A stretch of DNA of 10,071 nt, taken from the NCBI GenBank assembly GCA_900770405.1, contig CAAGKL010000001.1, forward strand, positions 1 to 10,071. The letters run 5' to 3'. How positions within the stretch are numbered: position 1 is the first letter of the stretch; each line of letters opens with the position of its first letter. Shown one piece after another: positions 1-7,007 of the stretch. The position numbers and the translations under genes were made by a program. The notes under the pieces are model-generated. The model made no database searches and had not been told where the DNA came from. It was given only the letters and a program-made list of their open reading frames with translations. This DNA is from Clostridia bacterium. GTDB lineage: Bacteria; Bacillota; Clostridia; UBA1381.

Positions 1-321
1 CTCAATCGGCAGACCGTGCGTATCCCAGCCTGGAACATACGGTGCATAATAGCCGGACAGATTTTTGTATCTTATGATAATATCCTTCAAAATTTTATTG
101 AGCGCGTGCCCCATATGGAGATCGCCGTTGGCATACGGCGGACCGTCGTGGAGAATAAACGGCTTTTTGCCGCGGTTTTTCTTGCAAAGCTCCTCGTAAA
201 GCTTTATCTCCTCCCAGTAGGCAAGCGTCTCCGGCTCACGCTGCGGCAGGCTTGCACGCATCGGGAAATCCGTTGCCGGCAGATTTACCGACCTTGTATA
301 ATCCTTGCAGTTGTCACACAT
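1..321 (-). CDS. ileS: Isoleucyl-tRNA synthetase, N-terminal part (runs off the left edge)
   Basis: This is the first 107 codons of a class I aminoacyl-tRNA synthetase that charges tRNA-Ile with isoleucine in the cytoplasm. The visible part contains the ATP-binding signature HMGH (residues 69-72) inside ILHDGPPYANGDLHMGHALN, and YVPGWDTHGLPIE at the window edge. Both are typical of IleRS and its close relatives ValRS and LeuRS; the spacing and wording fit IleRS best. The ATG at 319-321 has a good ribosome site (AGGAAGAGG, complement of 328-336) six bases upstream. The gene follows divIVA, as in many Firmicutes. The gap to divIVA is only 65 bases, too short for a T-box leader, but it carries a hairpin and a likely promoter. 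The C-terminal editing and anticodon-binding domains lie outside the window. Confidence 0.96.
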   Translation of the reverse strand, partial: MCDNCKDYTRSVNLPATDFPMRASLPQREPETLAYWEEIKLYEELCKKNRGKKPFILHDGPPYANGDLHMGHALNKILKDIIIRYKNLSGYYAPYVPGWDTHGLPIE

Positions 322-354
322 TCTATGCCTCTTCCTTTCCGTTTAAAACCAATT

Positions 355-381
355 AAGGGACGGGCATTTTGTCCGTCCCTT
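355..381 (-). terminator. 9-bp hairpin between divIVA and ileS (terminator, attenuator or 5'-UTR stem)
   Basis: Positions 355-363 (AAGGGACGG) and 373-381 (CCGTCCCTT) are perfect inverted repeats around a 9-nt loop. Read on the minus strand, the stem begins six bases after the divIVA stop codon and is followed by TTAATTGGTTTT, a broken rather than clean U-tract. It could be a weak terminator for the upstream transcript. If the candidate promoter at 384-412 is used, it would instead form a stem at the very 5' end of the ileS mRNA. The pairing is certain; the role is inferred. Confidence 0.6.
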
Positions 382-383
382 CT

Positions 384-412
384 ATTTTACACCATTTTCT
401 CCAACATTTCAA
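384..412 (-). promoter_or_regulatory. Candidate sigma-A promoter for ileS
   Basis: On the minus strand TTGAAA (407-412) is separated by 17 bases from TAAAAT (384-389). The -35 matches the consensus at five of six positions and so does the -10. The -10 overlaps the divIVA TAA stop codon, so the promoter sits in the last codons of divIVA. Transcription would start near 377, giving a leader of about 57 nt that begins with the 355-381 hairpin. This is a sequence-only prediction. Confidence 0.5.
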
Positions 413-827
413 GTAGTCCGGTGCAATTTCCTTTAATTCTGAGCTTATAGCTTTCCACCTCGCGCTTAACCGCCTCGAGCTCTCTGTGTTTCTGCAAAAG
501 CTCCTCATCGGTGGCTCTGAGCGTGTCGGCAGACTTGTTCTGCGCCTCGTTGACGATAACGTCCGCCTTTTCCGCGGCATTTTTCTTAATATCCTCCGCC
601 GCCGTCTGCGCAAGCATTATCGACTGCTGCAGCGTCTGCTCCATTGATTTGTAGTGCTCGACACTCTTTGTCAGCGCGCCGACCTTATCCCGCAGCTCGA
701 TATTTTCCTTATAAAGCTTTTCATAGTCCGCACCGAGCAAATCCAGAAAATCGTCAACCTCATCCGGGTCATAGCCGCGGAATTTGACCGCAAAGTCCTG
801 GTTTTGAATATCTATAGGTGTCAACAT
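387..827 (-). CDS. divIVA: DivIVA-family cell-pole/septum protein
   Basis: DivIVA proteins bind negatively curved membrane at division sites and poles and recruit partners that control septum placement or wall growth. This 146-residue protein opens with MLTPIDIQNQDF and the family hallmark KFRGYDPDEVDDFLD (residues 15-29). F16 and R17 correspond to the membrane-contact Phe-Arg pair of Bacillus subtilis DivIVA. A long coiled coil follows (about 30-130), rich in Glu, Lys, Ala and Leu heptads. A GTG at 836 could add three residues, but AGGGAG lies only one base before it and ten bases before the ATG at 827, so I choose the ATG. The Shine-Dalgarno overlaps the stop region of ylmH, suggesting translational coupling. 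It lies between ylmH and ileS, the usual Firmicutes position. The coding end carries a candidate ileS promoter. Confidence 0.95.
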   Translation of the reverse strand: MLTPIDIQNQDFAVKFRGYDPDEVDDFLDLLGADYEKLYKENIELRDKVGALTKSVEHYKSMEQTLQQSIMLAQTAAEDIKKNAAEKADVIVNEAQNKSADTLRATDEELLQKHRELEAVKREVESYKLRIKGNCTGLLEMLEKMV

Positions 828-841
828 TAAATTCACGCTCC

Positions 842-1582
842 CTAAATGAATTTTTTTATTGTAATATGCTGCCTGCCGCTCCGCGTATCGCCGCCGACCG
901 CGGCAATCTCGGCTCTGCCGAACCCGCGCACCGACATCAGATCACCCGCACACAGCTCGCGCGCCGGCTTTTCACAGGCTATATGATTAACCTCCACCCT
1001 GCCCTGCGAAATAAGCTCCGCCGCGTTTTTTCGCGAAAGCGCAAACGCCGCCGCGACGCAGGCGTCCAGCCGCATACTCGCCGCCACCGTATCGGTATAC
1101 GCGGCACGCTCCTCATATTCCGGCGCCTCTGACACCGGAATTATATTGCAGCTCACGCCGCAATTGGCAATTTTTGTTATATTATCGGCTATATGCCGGG
1201 CAATATCGGATATGACAAACATATAGGCGCACGAGCCGTCAATATTTATATCGCCGATTTTGCTCCGGTCGATACCCAGGCTCATCACCGTCCCGAGGTA
1301 GTCCCGGTGCGAAAGCTCACGCGCGGCGCGGTTTGAAATTTTAACGCAGGAAATCGGAAAATCCTCCCCGCATGGCTCCTGCCAGTCAGGGAAAAATCCC
1401 AGCACGCGGCGTTTTGCGTTCTTTGTTCCGCCGAAATACATTCCGCCGGAAAAGCCGTCGCCCAAAAACGCCTGCTCCGCCTCGTCCAGAAAGCCCGTAA
1501 ACCGCGGTGCGGCATACTTCTCGCAAAGGCGCATCGCGTCCTGCACCCGTCTTTTTAAAATTTCACTTTTATCCGCATCCAT
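842..1582 (-). CDS. ylmH: YlmH-family S4-domain RNA-binding protein
   Basis: This 246-residue protein belongs to the YlmH family, encoded next to divIVA in Gram-positive bacteria. Family members bind RNA or ribosomes through an S4 domain, and YlmH has been linked to rescue of stalled ribosomal complexes. The central SHRDYLGTVMSLGIDRSKIG (91-110) is the family signature. The C-terminal S4 domain spans about 171-231 (RLDACVAAAFALSRKNAAEL, then ISQGRVEVNH, then ELCAGDLMSVRGFGR). The length is close to the usual 250-260 residues. The ATG at 1580-1582 has AGGA seven bases upstream, so the start is well supported. It comes right after a terminator-like hairpin and 14 bases before divIVA. No promoter of its own is obvious, so read-through past the hairpin probably supplies expression. 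Confidence 0.93.
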   Translation of the reverse strand: MDADKSEILKRRVQDAMRLCEKYAAPRFTGFLDEAEQAFLGDGFSGGMYFGGTKNAKRRVLGFFPDWQEPCGEDFPISCVKISNRAARELSHRDYLGTVMSLGIDRSKIGDINIDGSCAYMFVISDIARHIADNITKIANCGVSCNIIPVSEAPEYEERAAYTDTVAASMRLDACVAAAFALSRKNAAELISQGRVEVNHIACEKPARELCAGDLMSVRGFGRAEIAAVGGDTRSGRQHITIKKFI

Positions 1583-1601
1583 ATCCTAATCCTGTATTGC
1601 A

Positions 1602-1639
1602 AAAAAGGCATCAGCCGCATCAGGGCAAAATGCCTTTTT
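1602..1639 (-). terminator. Intrinsic terminator-like hairpin after sepF
   Basis: The arms AAAAAGGCAT (1602-1611) and ATGCCTTTTT (1630-1639) are perfectly complementary over 10 bp with an 18-nt loop. Read on the minus strand, the stem ends in a run of six T, as expected for a Rho-independent terminator. It begins 10 bases after the sepF stop and ends about 20 bases before the ylmH start codon. The symmetry of the A and T tracts means it could act on either strand. Because ylmH has no evident promoter, partial termination (attenuation between sepF and ylmH) seems more likely than a full stop. Confidence 0.65.
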
Positions 1640-1648
1640 AAATCCCGT

Positions 1649-2095
1649 TTAAATCATATTAAAATTGAAATCTTCCTTGTCCTTTACAACCTCGCCCATA
1701 ATATCGTACTGGCTCGGAGTTGCGACAAAAATACCGCTTGTGATCTTCTGCATACTTCCGTTCACACCGTAAACCGTGCCCGAAATGAAGTCAATCACGC
1801 GTCTCGCCTCATCGGGGTCAAGCGCACCGACATCGACAATTACTGGACGGCGCTTGCAGAGCTCGTCCGCAACCGCTCTCGAATTATTGAAGCATTTGGG
1901 CTTTAAAACCATAATCTTCGACTGATTCGACTGCGGATTCATCGGAATAACCTTGTTGCTTTTCTTTGCGAAATGATGCGACGCGCGGGGAGCCTCCTCC
2001 TCAGCCTCGTCCTCATACTCGTAATCGTCCTCATACATATCCTCATCGTAGTCACCGAAGCCGAACATATCCTTTACAGATTCCACAAAACCCAT
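1649..2095 (-). CDS. sepF: Cell division protein SepF
   Basis: SepF anchors FtsZ filaments to the membrane and organises the septal ring in Gram-positive bacteria. The 148-residue product has the three expected parts. They are an N-terminal amphipathic membrane helix (MGFVESVKDMFGFG), a variable linker (about 15-58), and the globular SepF domain (about 60-136). The domain contains IMVLKPKCFNNSRAVADEL, then KRRPVIVDV, DPDEARRVIDFISG and the GSMQKITSGIFVATPSQY segment. The linker is unusually acidic: 14 of residues 15-34 are Asp or Glu. GGGAGG (complement of 2105-2110) lies nine bases before the ATG at 2093-2095. The gene follows yggS by 29 bases. A strong promoter inside yggS (2242-2270) probably gives it extra or independent transcription, and a terminator-like hairpin follows it. 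Confidence 0.96.
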   Translation of the reverse strand: MGFVESVKDMFGFGDYDEDMYEDDYEYEDEAEEEAPRASHHFAKKSNKVIPMNPQSNQSKIMVLKPKCFNNSRAVADELCKRRPVIVDVGALDPDEARRVIDFISGTVYGVNGSMQKITSGIFVATPSQYDIMGEVVKDKEDFNFNMI

Positions 2096-2124
2096 ACCCG
2101 TTTTCCTCCCTATAATTTGTCTTT

Positions 2125-2808
2125 TTATCCATAGTATCTCTCACCAAAAATGGCGCTTCCCACACGCACCATATTCGAGCCGCACGAAACCGCTTCCTCG
2201 TAATCGCCGCTCATACCCATAGATAAATATTTCATATTAACATTATCATATTTATTTAATGAAATGTCAACAAACTTGTTTAATATGTCATTAAAATGTA
2301 ATCTTCTTGAAACATTTGTAGCATTTTTCGGTAAAACCGTCATCAATCCGACCACCCGAACATTCGAAAGTCCGCCCGCGTGCACCAAAAGCTCATCAAC
2401 CCCGTCAAGGCTAACACCGAATTTCGTCTCCTCACCGGCGATGTTCACCTCGATTAAAATTTCCATCGTTATGCCGTGCTTTACCGCCTGCCGCTCAATT
2501 TCGTCCATAAGCTTTACCGAATCAACCGAATGGATAAGGCACACCTTGTCGATTATGTATTTCACCTTATTTGTCTGCAAATCCCCTATCATATGCCATC
2601 TCACCGGCAGCACCTTGTCATACTTCTCCAATATTTCCTGAACCTTGTTCTCGCCGATGTCGGTAATCCCCGCGCCAATTGCCTCGTTAATCATCTCGGG
2701 CGGGTGAGTTTTCGTCACCGCAATCAGCAGCACGTCCTGCTCGGGAGTTTTTTTTGCCACCTCGATTTTTTTTCTTACCTCCTCGATTTTTTTCGGTATG
2801 TCACTCAT
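2125..2808 (-). CDS. yggS: YggS/YlmE-family PLP-binding protein
   Basis: Members of this family (PLPBP, COG0325) are single-domain alanine-racemase-like barrels that bind pyridoxal 5'-phosphate and help control vitamin B6 and amino-acid homeostasis; they have no proven enzymatic reaction. The 227-residue protein has the PLP lysine in LLIAVTKTHP (K33), the WHMIGDLQTNKVKYI segment (71-85), SMGMSGDYEEAV (196-207) and the phosphate-binding end SNMVRVGSAIFGER (211-224). The length is normal. AGGAGAGG (complement of 2814-2821) precedes the ATG at 2806-2808 by five bases. It is called ylmE when next to sepF in Firmicutes, as here. Codons for roughly residues 156-196 are far more AT-rich than the rest of the gene; 2221-2340 has 26 G/C in 120 bases. 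The stretch contains a minus-strand promoter for sepF. Confidence 0.95.
   Translation of the reverse strand: MSDIPKKIEEVRKKIEVAKKTPEQDVLLIAVTKTHPPEMINEAIGAGITDIGENKVQEILEKYDKVLPVRWHMIGDLQTNKVKYIIDKVCLIHSVDSVKLMDEIERQAVKHGITMEILIEVNIAGEETKFGVSLDGVDELLVHAGGLSNVRVVGLMTVLPKNATNVSRRLHFNDILNKFVDISLNKYDNVNMKYLSMGMSGDYEEAVSCGSNMVRVGSAIFGERYYG
2242..2270 (-). promoter_or_regulatory. Internal sigma-A promoter inside yggS, upstream of sepF
   Basis: On the minus strand a perfect -35 TTGACA (2265-2270) is followed after exactly 17 bases by GATAAT (2242-2247), which matches the -10 consensus at five of six positions. Transcription would start near 2235, about 140 bases upstream of the sepF start codon. 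The promoter lies within a sharply AT-rich part of the yggS coding sequence. The sequence match is strong, but activity is inferred. Confidence 0.65.
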
Positions 2809-2821
2809 ATGAACCTCTCCT

Positions 2822-4054
2822 CTACTTCTCGCCGGTTACTATCATATCAAATTCGCGCAGTGTCTTTTTCTGGTCATCAGTATCCGCGGCAACGATTGCC
2901 ATACCGGTATCCTCGTTGCGGTAGATGATTTTGCAGGGCTTGAACACATCACGCCCGCCGTTTCTGACCATAACGCCGCTCTGGCCGTCCGACACGCGAA
3001 TTGAGTGCACCGGCACGCAGATGCCGGAATAGCTTACCTTTATAATCTCAACATCGCTTGCGCGAATGGAAAATGCGCCCTCCGAATAGCTGTCGCACTC
3101 GAGCACAAGCACCGCTTTTTCCTGTCCCTTCGGGTCGCTCGAAATCGACAGAACCATCGCCTCAAGCTGCTCGCCGGGCAGCTTGCCGAGCCTGATGCCG
3201 ACCTTCTGCCCGGTTTTCACGTCCTCTATGTCGGCGCGCTTTACCAGCGCGGCTATGTACCATTCGTGATTGTCTATGACCTTGCATATTCCCTGCCCCG
3301 CCGACACGATGCGCGCGCTGCTCTCCGGCTGCTTTTTCCCGTCCGTCTGCGGCTGCGTTGGCGTCTGCTCCGGCGCAATTGCGCCGAACTGCTCAACGTT
3401 GATATTCTCTATCGCCGCCGGCGTCAGAACCTGCTCATAGCCGTCCACCTTCTGCGAATATATCCCCGAAACCGTGGAAATTATATCCGACTTCGGGCTC
3501 GTAATTCCCGCCTCAAGGCTTGCGCGCCTGGTCGCAAGCTCCTGCGAGGTCTGCGACGCGGTTTTCACCGCCTCACCGGCGGCAAGCGATGCAATCTCCG
3601 CCTTGCAGGAGGCGATTTTCACTATATTATTCTCCGCCGCCGCAGCCTCGATTTCCTCCTCAAGCTGCAACAGCCGCTTTGCCGTACTGCTGCCCGACAT
3701 AAAAGTGCTGTCGTCCTCCGTGCCCGAGCTTATTTCGGAAAGCTTCGCGTCAATACTCGCCAGCTCCTGCAGGACACTCTCGTCCACACTTCCGCTGTAT
3801 ACCGCGCAAAGCGCCCTGTTTCTGCCGACGCGCGCGCCCTCGCGCTCATAGCTGTAAAACGTGCCGCCCGCCGGCGCCTCGTAGACAGTCTCATCGCGCA
3901 CGATAAACGCGTCCGCCGCCGCAGTGTCCTCATATGTCATACTGTATGCCGGCGTCGTCGAAACCGGTGACTGCACATACTGTATGCAGTAGTACACGAG
4001 CACCAAAAACGCCCCCGCCGCAACAAACGCCGCCACTTTTTTATTACTCATCAT
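2822..4054 (-). CDS. Membrane-anchored HlyD-like (efflux adaptor/secretion) protein
   Basis: This is a 410-residue single-pass membrane protein. A positively charged start (SNKK) precedes one hydrophobic helix at about 6-27, so most of the protein should lie outside the membrane. The segment 48-88 (including AFIVRDETVYEAPAGGTFYS) resembles the N-terminal beta-hairpin half of HlyD/biotinyl-lipoyl-like adaptors. Residues about 89-185 form an Ala/Glu-rich coiled coil, 228-247 is a Pro/Gln/Thr-rich linker, and about 248-390 resembles the adaptor beta-barrel half. No ABC transporter, RND pump or TolC partner lies nearby, so a transport role is unproven. It may instead be a division- or envelope-linked structural protein. 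The start codon ATGATG overlaps the end of engB by 11 bases, with GGGAG nine bases upstream, indicating translational coupling. yggS begins 13 bases after its stop. The fold assignment is fair; the function is unknown. Confidence 0.75.
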   Translation of the reverse strand: MMSNKKVAAFVAAGAFLVLVYYCIQYVQSPVSTTPAYSMTYEDTAAADAFIVRDETVYEAPAGGTFYSYEREGARVGRNRALCAVYSGSVDESVLQELASIDAKLSEISSGTEDDSTFMSGSSTAKRLLQLEEEIEAAAAENNIVKIASCKAEIASLAAGEAVKTASQTSQELATRRASLEAGITSPKSDIISTVSGIYSQKVDGYEQVLTPAAIENINVEQFGAIAPEQTPTQPQTDGKKQPESSARIVSAGQGICKVIDNHEWYIAALVKRADIEDVKTGQKVGIRLGKLPGEQLEAMVLSISSDPKGQEKAVLVLECDSYSEGAFSIRASDVEIIKVSYSGICVPVHSIRVSDGQSGVMVRNGGRDVFKPCKIIYRNEDTGMAIVAADTDDQKKTLREFDMIVTGEK

Positions 4055-4652
4055 TGTCCTGCTCTCCCAAAATCAGCGACACCATATCCCAGAAGGTATG
4101 CTTGCCCTCGTCGTCCTTCACCGAAAAGGGTACAAGAATATCCGCATCGCTGAGCTCAAGCTTATTGTAAATCATAGTCAGGTTGTCCTCGAGCTCGCTT
4201 TTTTTGAGCTTGTCCGTCTTTGTGGCAATGACAATCGCAGCATCGTCGGGACGCGCGGTGCGTATCCACTCGAGCATCATAACATCGTCCGCCGACGGTG
4301 CGTGGCGCGAATCGACGAGCAGAAAAATTTGCTTGAGCTGCGGTCTCTGCGATAGATAGCTCTCGATCATATCGCCCCAGCTTTTGATTTCCTCGCGGCT
4401 TCTTTTCGCATAGCCGTAGCCCGGCAAATCCACAAGAAAAACCGTATCGTCTATATTATAGAAGTTAATCGTAATCGTCTTGCCGGGTGTCGAGCTGACA
4501 CGAGCGAGCGATTTTCTGTTTAAAATCTTGTTTATGAGCGAGCTTTTGCCGACATTCGACCTGCCCACAAACGCAAATTCCGGCATACCTGTCTGCGGAT
4601 ACTGCGCCGGCTGCGTCGCCGAAACGGTTATTTTTGCATTATGAAGGTTCAT
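4044..4652 (-). CDS. engB: EngB/YsxC ribosome-assembly GTPase
   Basis: EngB (YsxC, YihA) is a small GTPase needed for assembly of the large ribosomal subunit and is essential in Bacillus subtilis. The 202-residue protein carries G1 GRSNVGKS (30-37), the G2/switch I region TPGKTITINFY (55-65), G3 DLPGYGYAK (75-83) and G4 TKTDK (144-148). The G5-like FSVKD (176-180) departs slightly from the more usual FSS/FSA. The length matches the family. Its ATG at 4650-4652 overlaps the lon stop codon in an ATGA arrangement, so translation is probably coupled to lon, a pairing common in Firmicutes. Its own 3' end overlaps the HlyD-like gene. No separate promoter was recognised. Confidence 0.97.
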   Translation of the reverse strand: MNLHNAKITVSATQPAQYPQTGMPEFAFVGRSNVGKSSLINKILNRKSLARVSSTPGKTITINFYNIDDTVFLVDLPGYGYAKRSREEIKSWGDMIESYLSQRPQLKQIFLLVDSRHAPSADDVMMLEWIRTARPDDAAIVIATKTDKLKKSELEDNLTMIYNKLELSDADILVPFSVKDDEGKHTFWDMVSLILGEQDNDE

Positions 4653-6976
4653 TTTCTGCTCCCCCTTTTCGTGCCGGCAAAGGAGTGTCTGAGCACCTCC
4701 GACATACTCTTTACCGGAATAAATTTAATCCCGTCCTTAACCTCGCGCGGCAGCTCGTCCACGTCGACCCCGTTCTCCGCGGGGATAATCACCGTACCGA
4801 TGCCGGCGCGCAGTGCGGCAACCGATTTTTCCTTCAGCCCGCCTATCGGCAGAACCCTGCCGCGCAGCGTAATCTCGCCGGTCATCGCAACATCGCGGCG
4901 CACCGCCCTGCCCGACAGCGCGCTTGCCACCGCCGTCGCCATCGTAACCCCCGCCGACGGGCCGTCCTTCGGCACCGCTCCCTCGGGGATATGAATATGA
5001 ATATCCTTCGTCTTGTAGAAATCCGTCTCTATGCCCAGCGGCGCGCTCTCCGAGCGTATATAGCTGATTGCCGCCTTCGCCGATTCCTTCATAACGTCGC
5101 CCAGCTGCCCGGTGAGCTCAAGCTTGCCCGTGCCCGGCATAACGTTCACCTCAATCGACAGCGTATCGCCGCCCGCCTGCGTCCACGCAAGCCCGCGCAC
5201 AACGCCGACCAGATCCTCGCTGTTCATCATATCAAAGCTGTAGCGCGGTTTTCCGAGGTACTGTGCAATATTTTTTTCGGTGATTTTGACGCTCTTTTTA
5301 CCGTCGGCAACCTTCTTCGCAATTTTCCGCAGAAGTGACGCAATCATACGCTCCGTCTGCCTTACACCCGCCTCGCGCGTATAGCTGTCGCAGATTTTTC
5401 TGAGCGCCCCGTCGGAAACCTCGATATGCTTGTCCGAAAGACCGTTCTTTTTAAGCTGCTTCGGCAAAAGGTATTCCTTTGCGATGCTGAACTTTTCATT
5501 GTTGGTATAGCCGCCGACCTCGATAATCTCCAGCCTGTCGTAAAGCGGCGCGGGGATATTCGACAAATCGTTCGCCGTCGCGATGAACATAACCTCCGAC
5601 AAATCGTAGGGAAGGTCGAGATAATGGTCCTTGAAGCTCTTGTTCTGCTCGCTGTCGAGCACCTCCAGAAGCGCCGCTGTCGGGTCGCCCTTCCAGTCGG
5701 AGGAGAGCTTGTCCACTTCATCGAGCAGCATCAGCGGATTCTTACTTCCCGCTGAAATCATACCGTCGATAATCCGCCCCGGCATCGCGCCGATATATGT
5801 ACGGCGGTGACCGCGGATTTCCGCCTCATCGCGCACGCCGCCGAGCGACACGCGCACATATTTTCTGCCCAACGCGTCCGCAATCGACCGCGCAATTGAG
5901 GTTTTGCCCGTGCCCGGAGGTCCGGCAAGGCAAATCACCGTGCCCTCCGCCGCGCCGGTAAGCTTGCGCACCGCCAGATATTCGAGCACGCGCTCCTTGA
6001 CCTTTTCAAGCCCAAAATGGTCTCTGTCGAGCACCTCGCGCACCTTATCCAAATCAATATTTTCCTCGTCCGTATGCGACCAAGGCACCTCAAGCGCCGT
6101 GTCCAGATAATTCCGCAAAAGCGCCGCATCGGACGACGAGCCCATCATTTTCGACATACGCGACAAATCCTTCAAAAGCTTTTCGCGGATTTCATCGGGC
6201 GCCTCGAGCGCCTCGATTTTTTTCTGATACTCCTCCAGCTCCTCCTCGTCCGAATCGCCGAGCTCTTCATTTATAATACTGCGCTGCTCACGCAGGAAAA
6301 AGTCGCGCTGATTTTCCTCGATGCGCTTGTGCGCCTCAATCATAAGCTCGTGCTGAACCTTCATAATTTCCGTCTCGAGCTCAAGCGCCGATATAAGCGT
6401 CTCGCCGCGCTCATACACATCATAAATCTCGAGGATTTCCTGCTTTACCGGGAAATCCAGGCTTGCTGCACCCGCAATAAAATCGCACAGCCCGCCAAGG
6501 GTGTGGATTTTCGCCACATTCTCCATAAAATCCTCGCGCGAGATATTGCGCGAATACTTTATGTGCTCCTCAAAGGTCTCCTGCAAGGCTCGGATAAGCC
6601 CCGCATTTTCCACCGCGTCGGTCGGCTCTTTTGACTCAATCGCGGTACAGGCAACCGTGAAATAGGGCTCGGACAGCAGCATTTCGTTCAGCGCCACCCT
6701 GCCTATGCCCTCGCACACAACCCGCTCCGAGCCGTTGGGCAGCTTCATCAGCTGCTTTATGCGACAGAGCGTCCCGAAGGTGTAAAGGTCGGAAAATTCC
6801 GGATTTTCCTTGTCGGGATTTTTCTGTGCCGCAAGCACAATATTCCCTTTTTTCGCCGACGCCTCGTCAAACGCTCTTTTTGAAATATCCCGCAGCACGT
6901 CAAAGCTGACCGTGCAGCCGGGCATAACCACTATGCCGCGCAGCGCGGCAAGCGGAAGTATATAATTCTTTTCCAA
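4649..6976 (-). CDS. lon: ATP-dependent Lon protease (LonA type)
   Basis: Lon is a cytoplasmic AAA+ serine protease that unfolds and degrades damaged and regulatory proteins. This 775-residue protein has the LonA layout. It comprises an N-terminal substrate-binding domain (about 6-200), a helical linker (about 205-300), an AAA+ module and a C-terminal protease domain (about 580-770). The AAA+ module has Walker A GPPGTGKT at 352-359 and Walker B LMLLDEVDK at 415-423. The catalytic dyad is visible as Ser674 in PKDGPSAG and Lys717 in GGLKEKSVAA, 43 residues apart as in Escherichia coli Lon. No membrane segments are present, which excludes LonB. The start is TTG at 6974-6976, with AAGGAG (complement of 6985-6990) eight bases upstream. 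A near-consensus sigma-A promoter precedes it. clpX, a frequent upstream neighbour in Firmicutes, is not here. I saw no obvious CIRCE or CtsR operator. Confidence 0.98.
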   Translation of the reverse strand: MEKNYILPLAALRGIVVMPGCTVSFDVLRDISKRAFDEASAKKGNIVLAAQKNPDKENPEFSDLYTFGTLCRIKQLMKLPNGSERVVCEGIGRVALNEMLLSEPYFTVACTAIESKEPTDAVENAGLIRALQETFEEHIKYSRNISREDFMENVAKIHTLGGLCDFIAGAASLDFPVKQEILEIYDVYERGETLISALELETEIMKVQHELMIEAHKRIEENQRDFFLREQRSIINEELGDSDEEELEEYQKKIEALEAPDEIREKLLKDLSRMSKMMGSSSDAALLRNYLDTALEVPWSHTDEENIDLDKVREVLDRDHFGLEKVKERVLEYLAVRKLTGAAEGTVICLAGPPGTGKTSIARSIADALGRKYVRVSLGGVRDEAEIRGHRRTYIGAMPGRIIDGMISAGSKNPLMLLDEVDKLSSDWKGDPTAALLEVLDSEQNKSFKDHYLDLPYDLSEVMFIATANDLSNIPAPLYDRLEIIEVGGYTNNEKFSIAKEYLLPKQLKKNGLSDKHIEVSDGALRKICDSYTREAGVRQTERMIASLLRKIAKKVADGKKSVKITEKNIAQYLGKPRYSFDMMNSEDLVGVVRGLAWTQAGGDTLSIEVNVMPGTGKLELTGQLGDVMKESAKAAISYIRSESAPLGIETDFYKTKDIHIHIPEGAVPKDGPSAGVTMATAVASALSGRAVRRDVAMTGEITLRGRVLPIGGLKEKSVAALRAGIGTVIIPAENGVDVDELPREVKDGIKFIPVKSMSEVLRHSFAGTKRGSRK

Positions 6977-7007
6977 TGTTTTTTCTCCTTATCAGTTCGG
7001 TAATCCT

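Noticed and set aside
322..386. T-box riboswitch upstream of ileS
   Set aside because: The gap is only 65 bases and shows no T-box sequence or specifier-like stem.
828..836. GTG start at 836 for divIVA
   Set aside because: The Shine-Dalgarno sits one base before it, which is too close; the ATG at 827 has proper spacing and matches the family N-terminus.
3005..3970. Long plus-strand open frame (321 codons) opposite the HlyD-like gene
   Set aside because: It is very rich in Arg, Leu and His with no recognisable family, as expected for the antisense of a GC-biased gene. The minus strand encodes a coherent protein with coupled neighbours.
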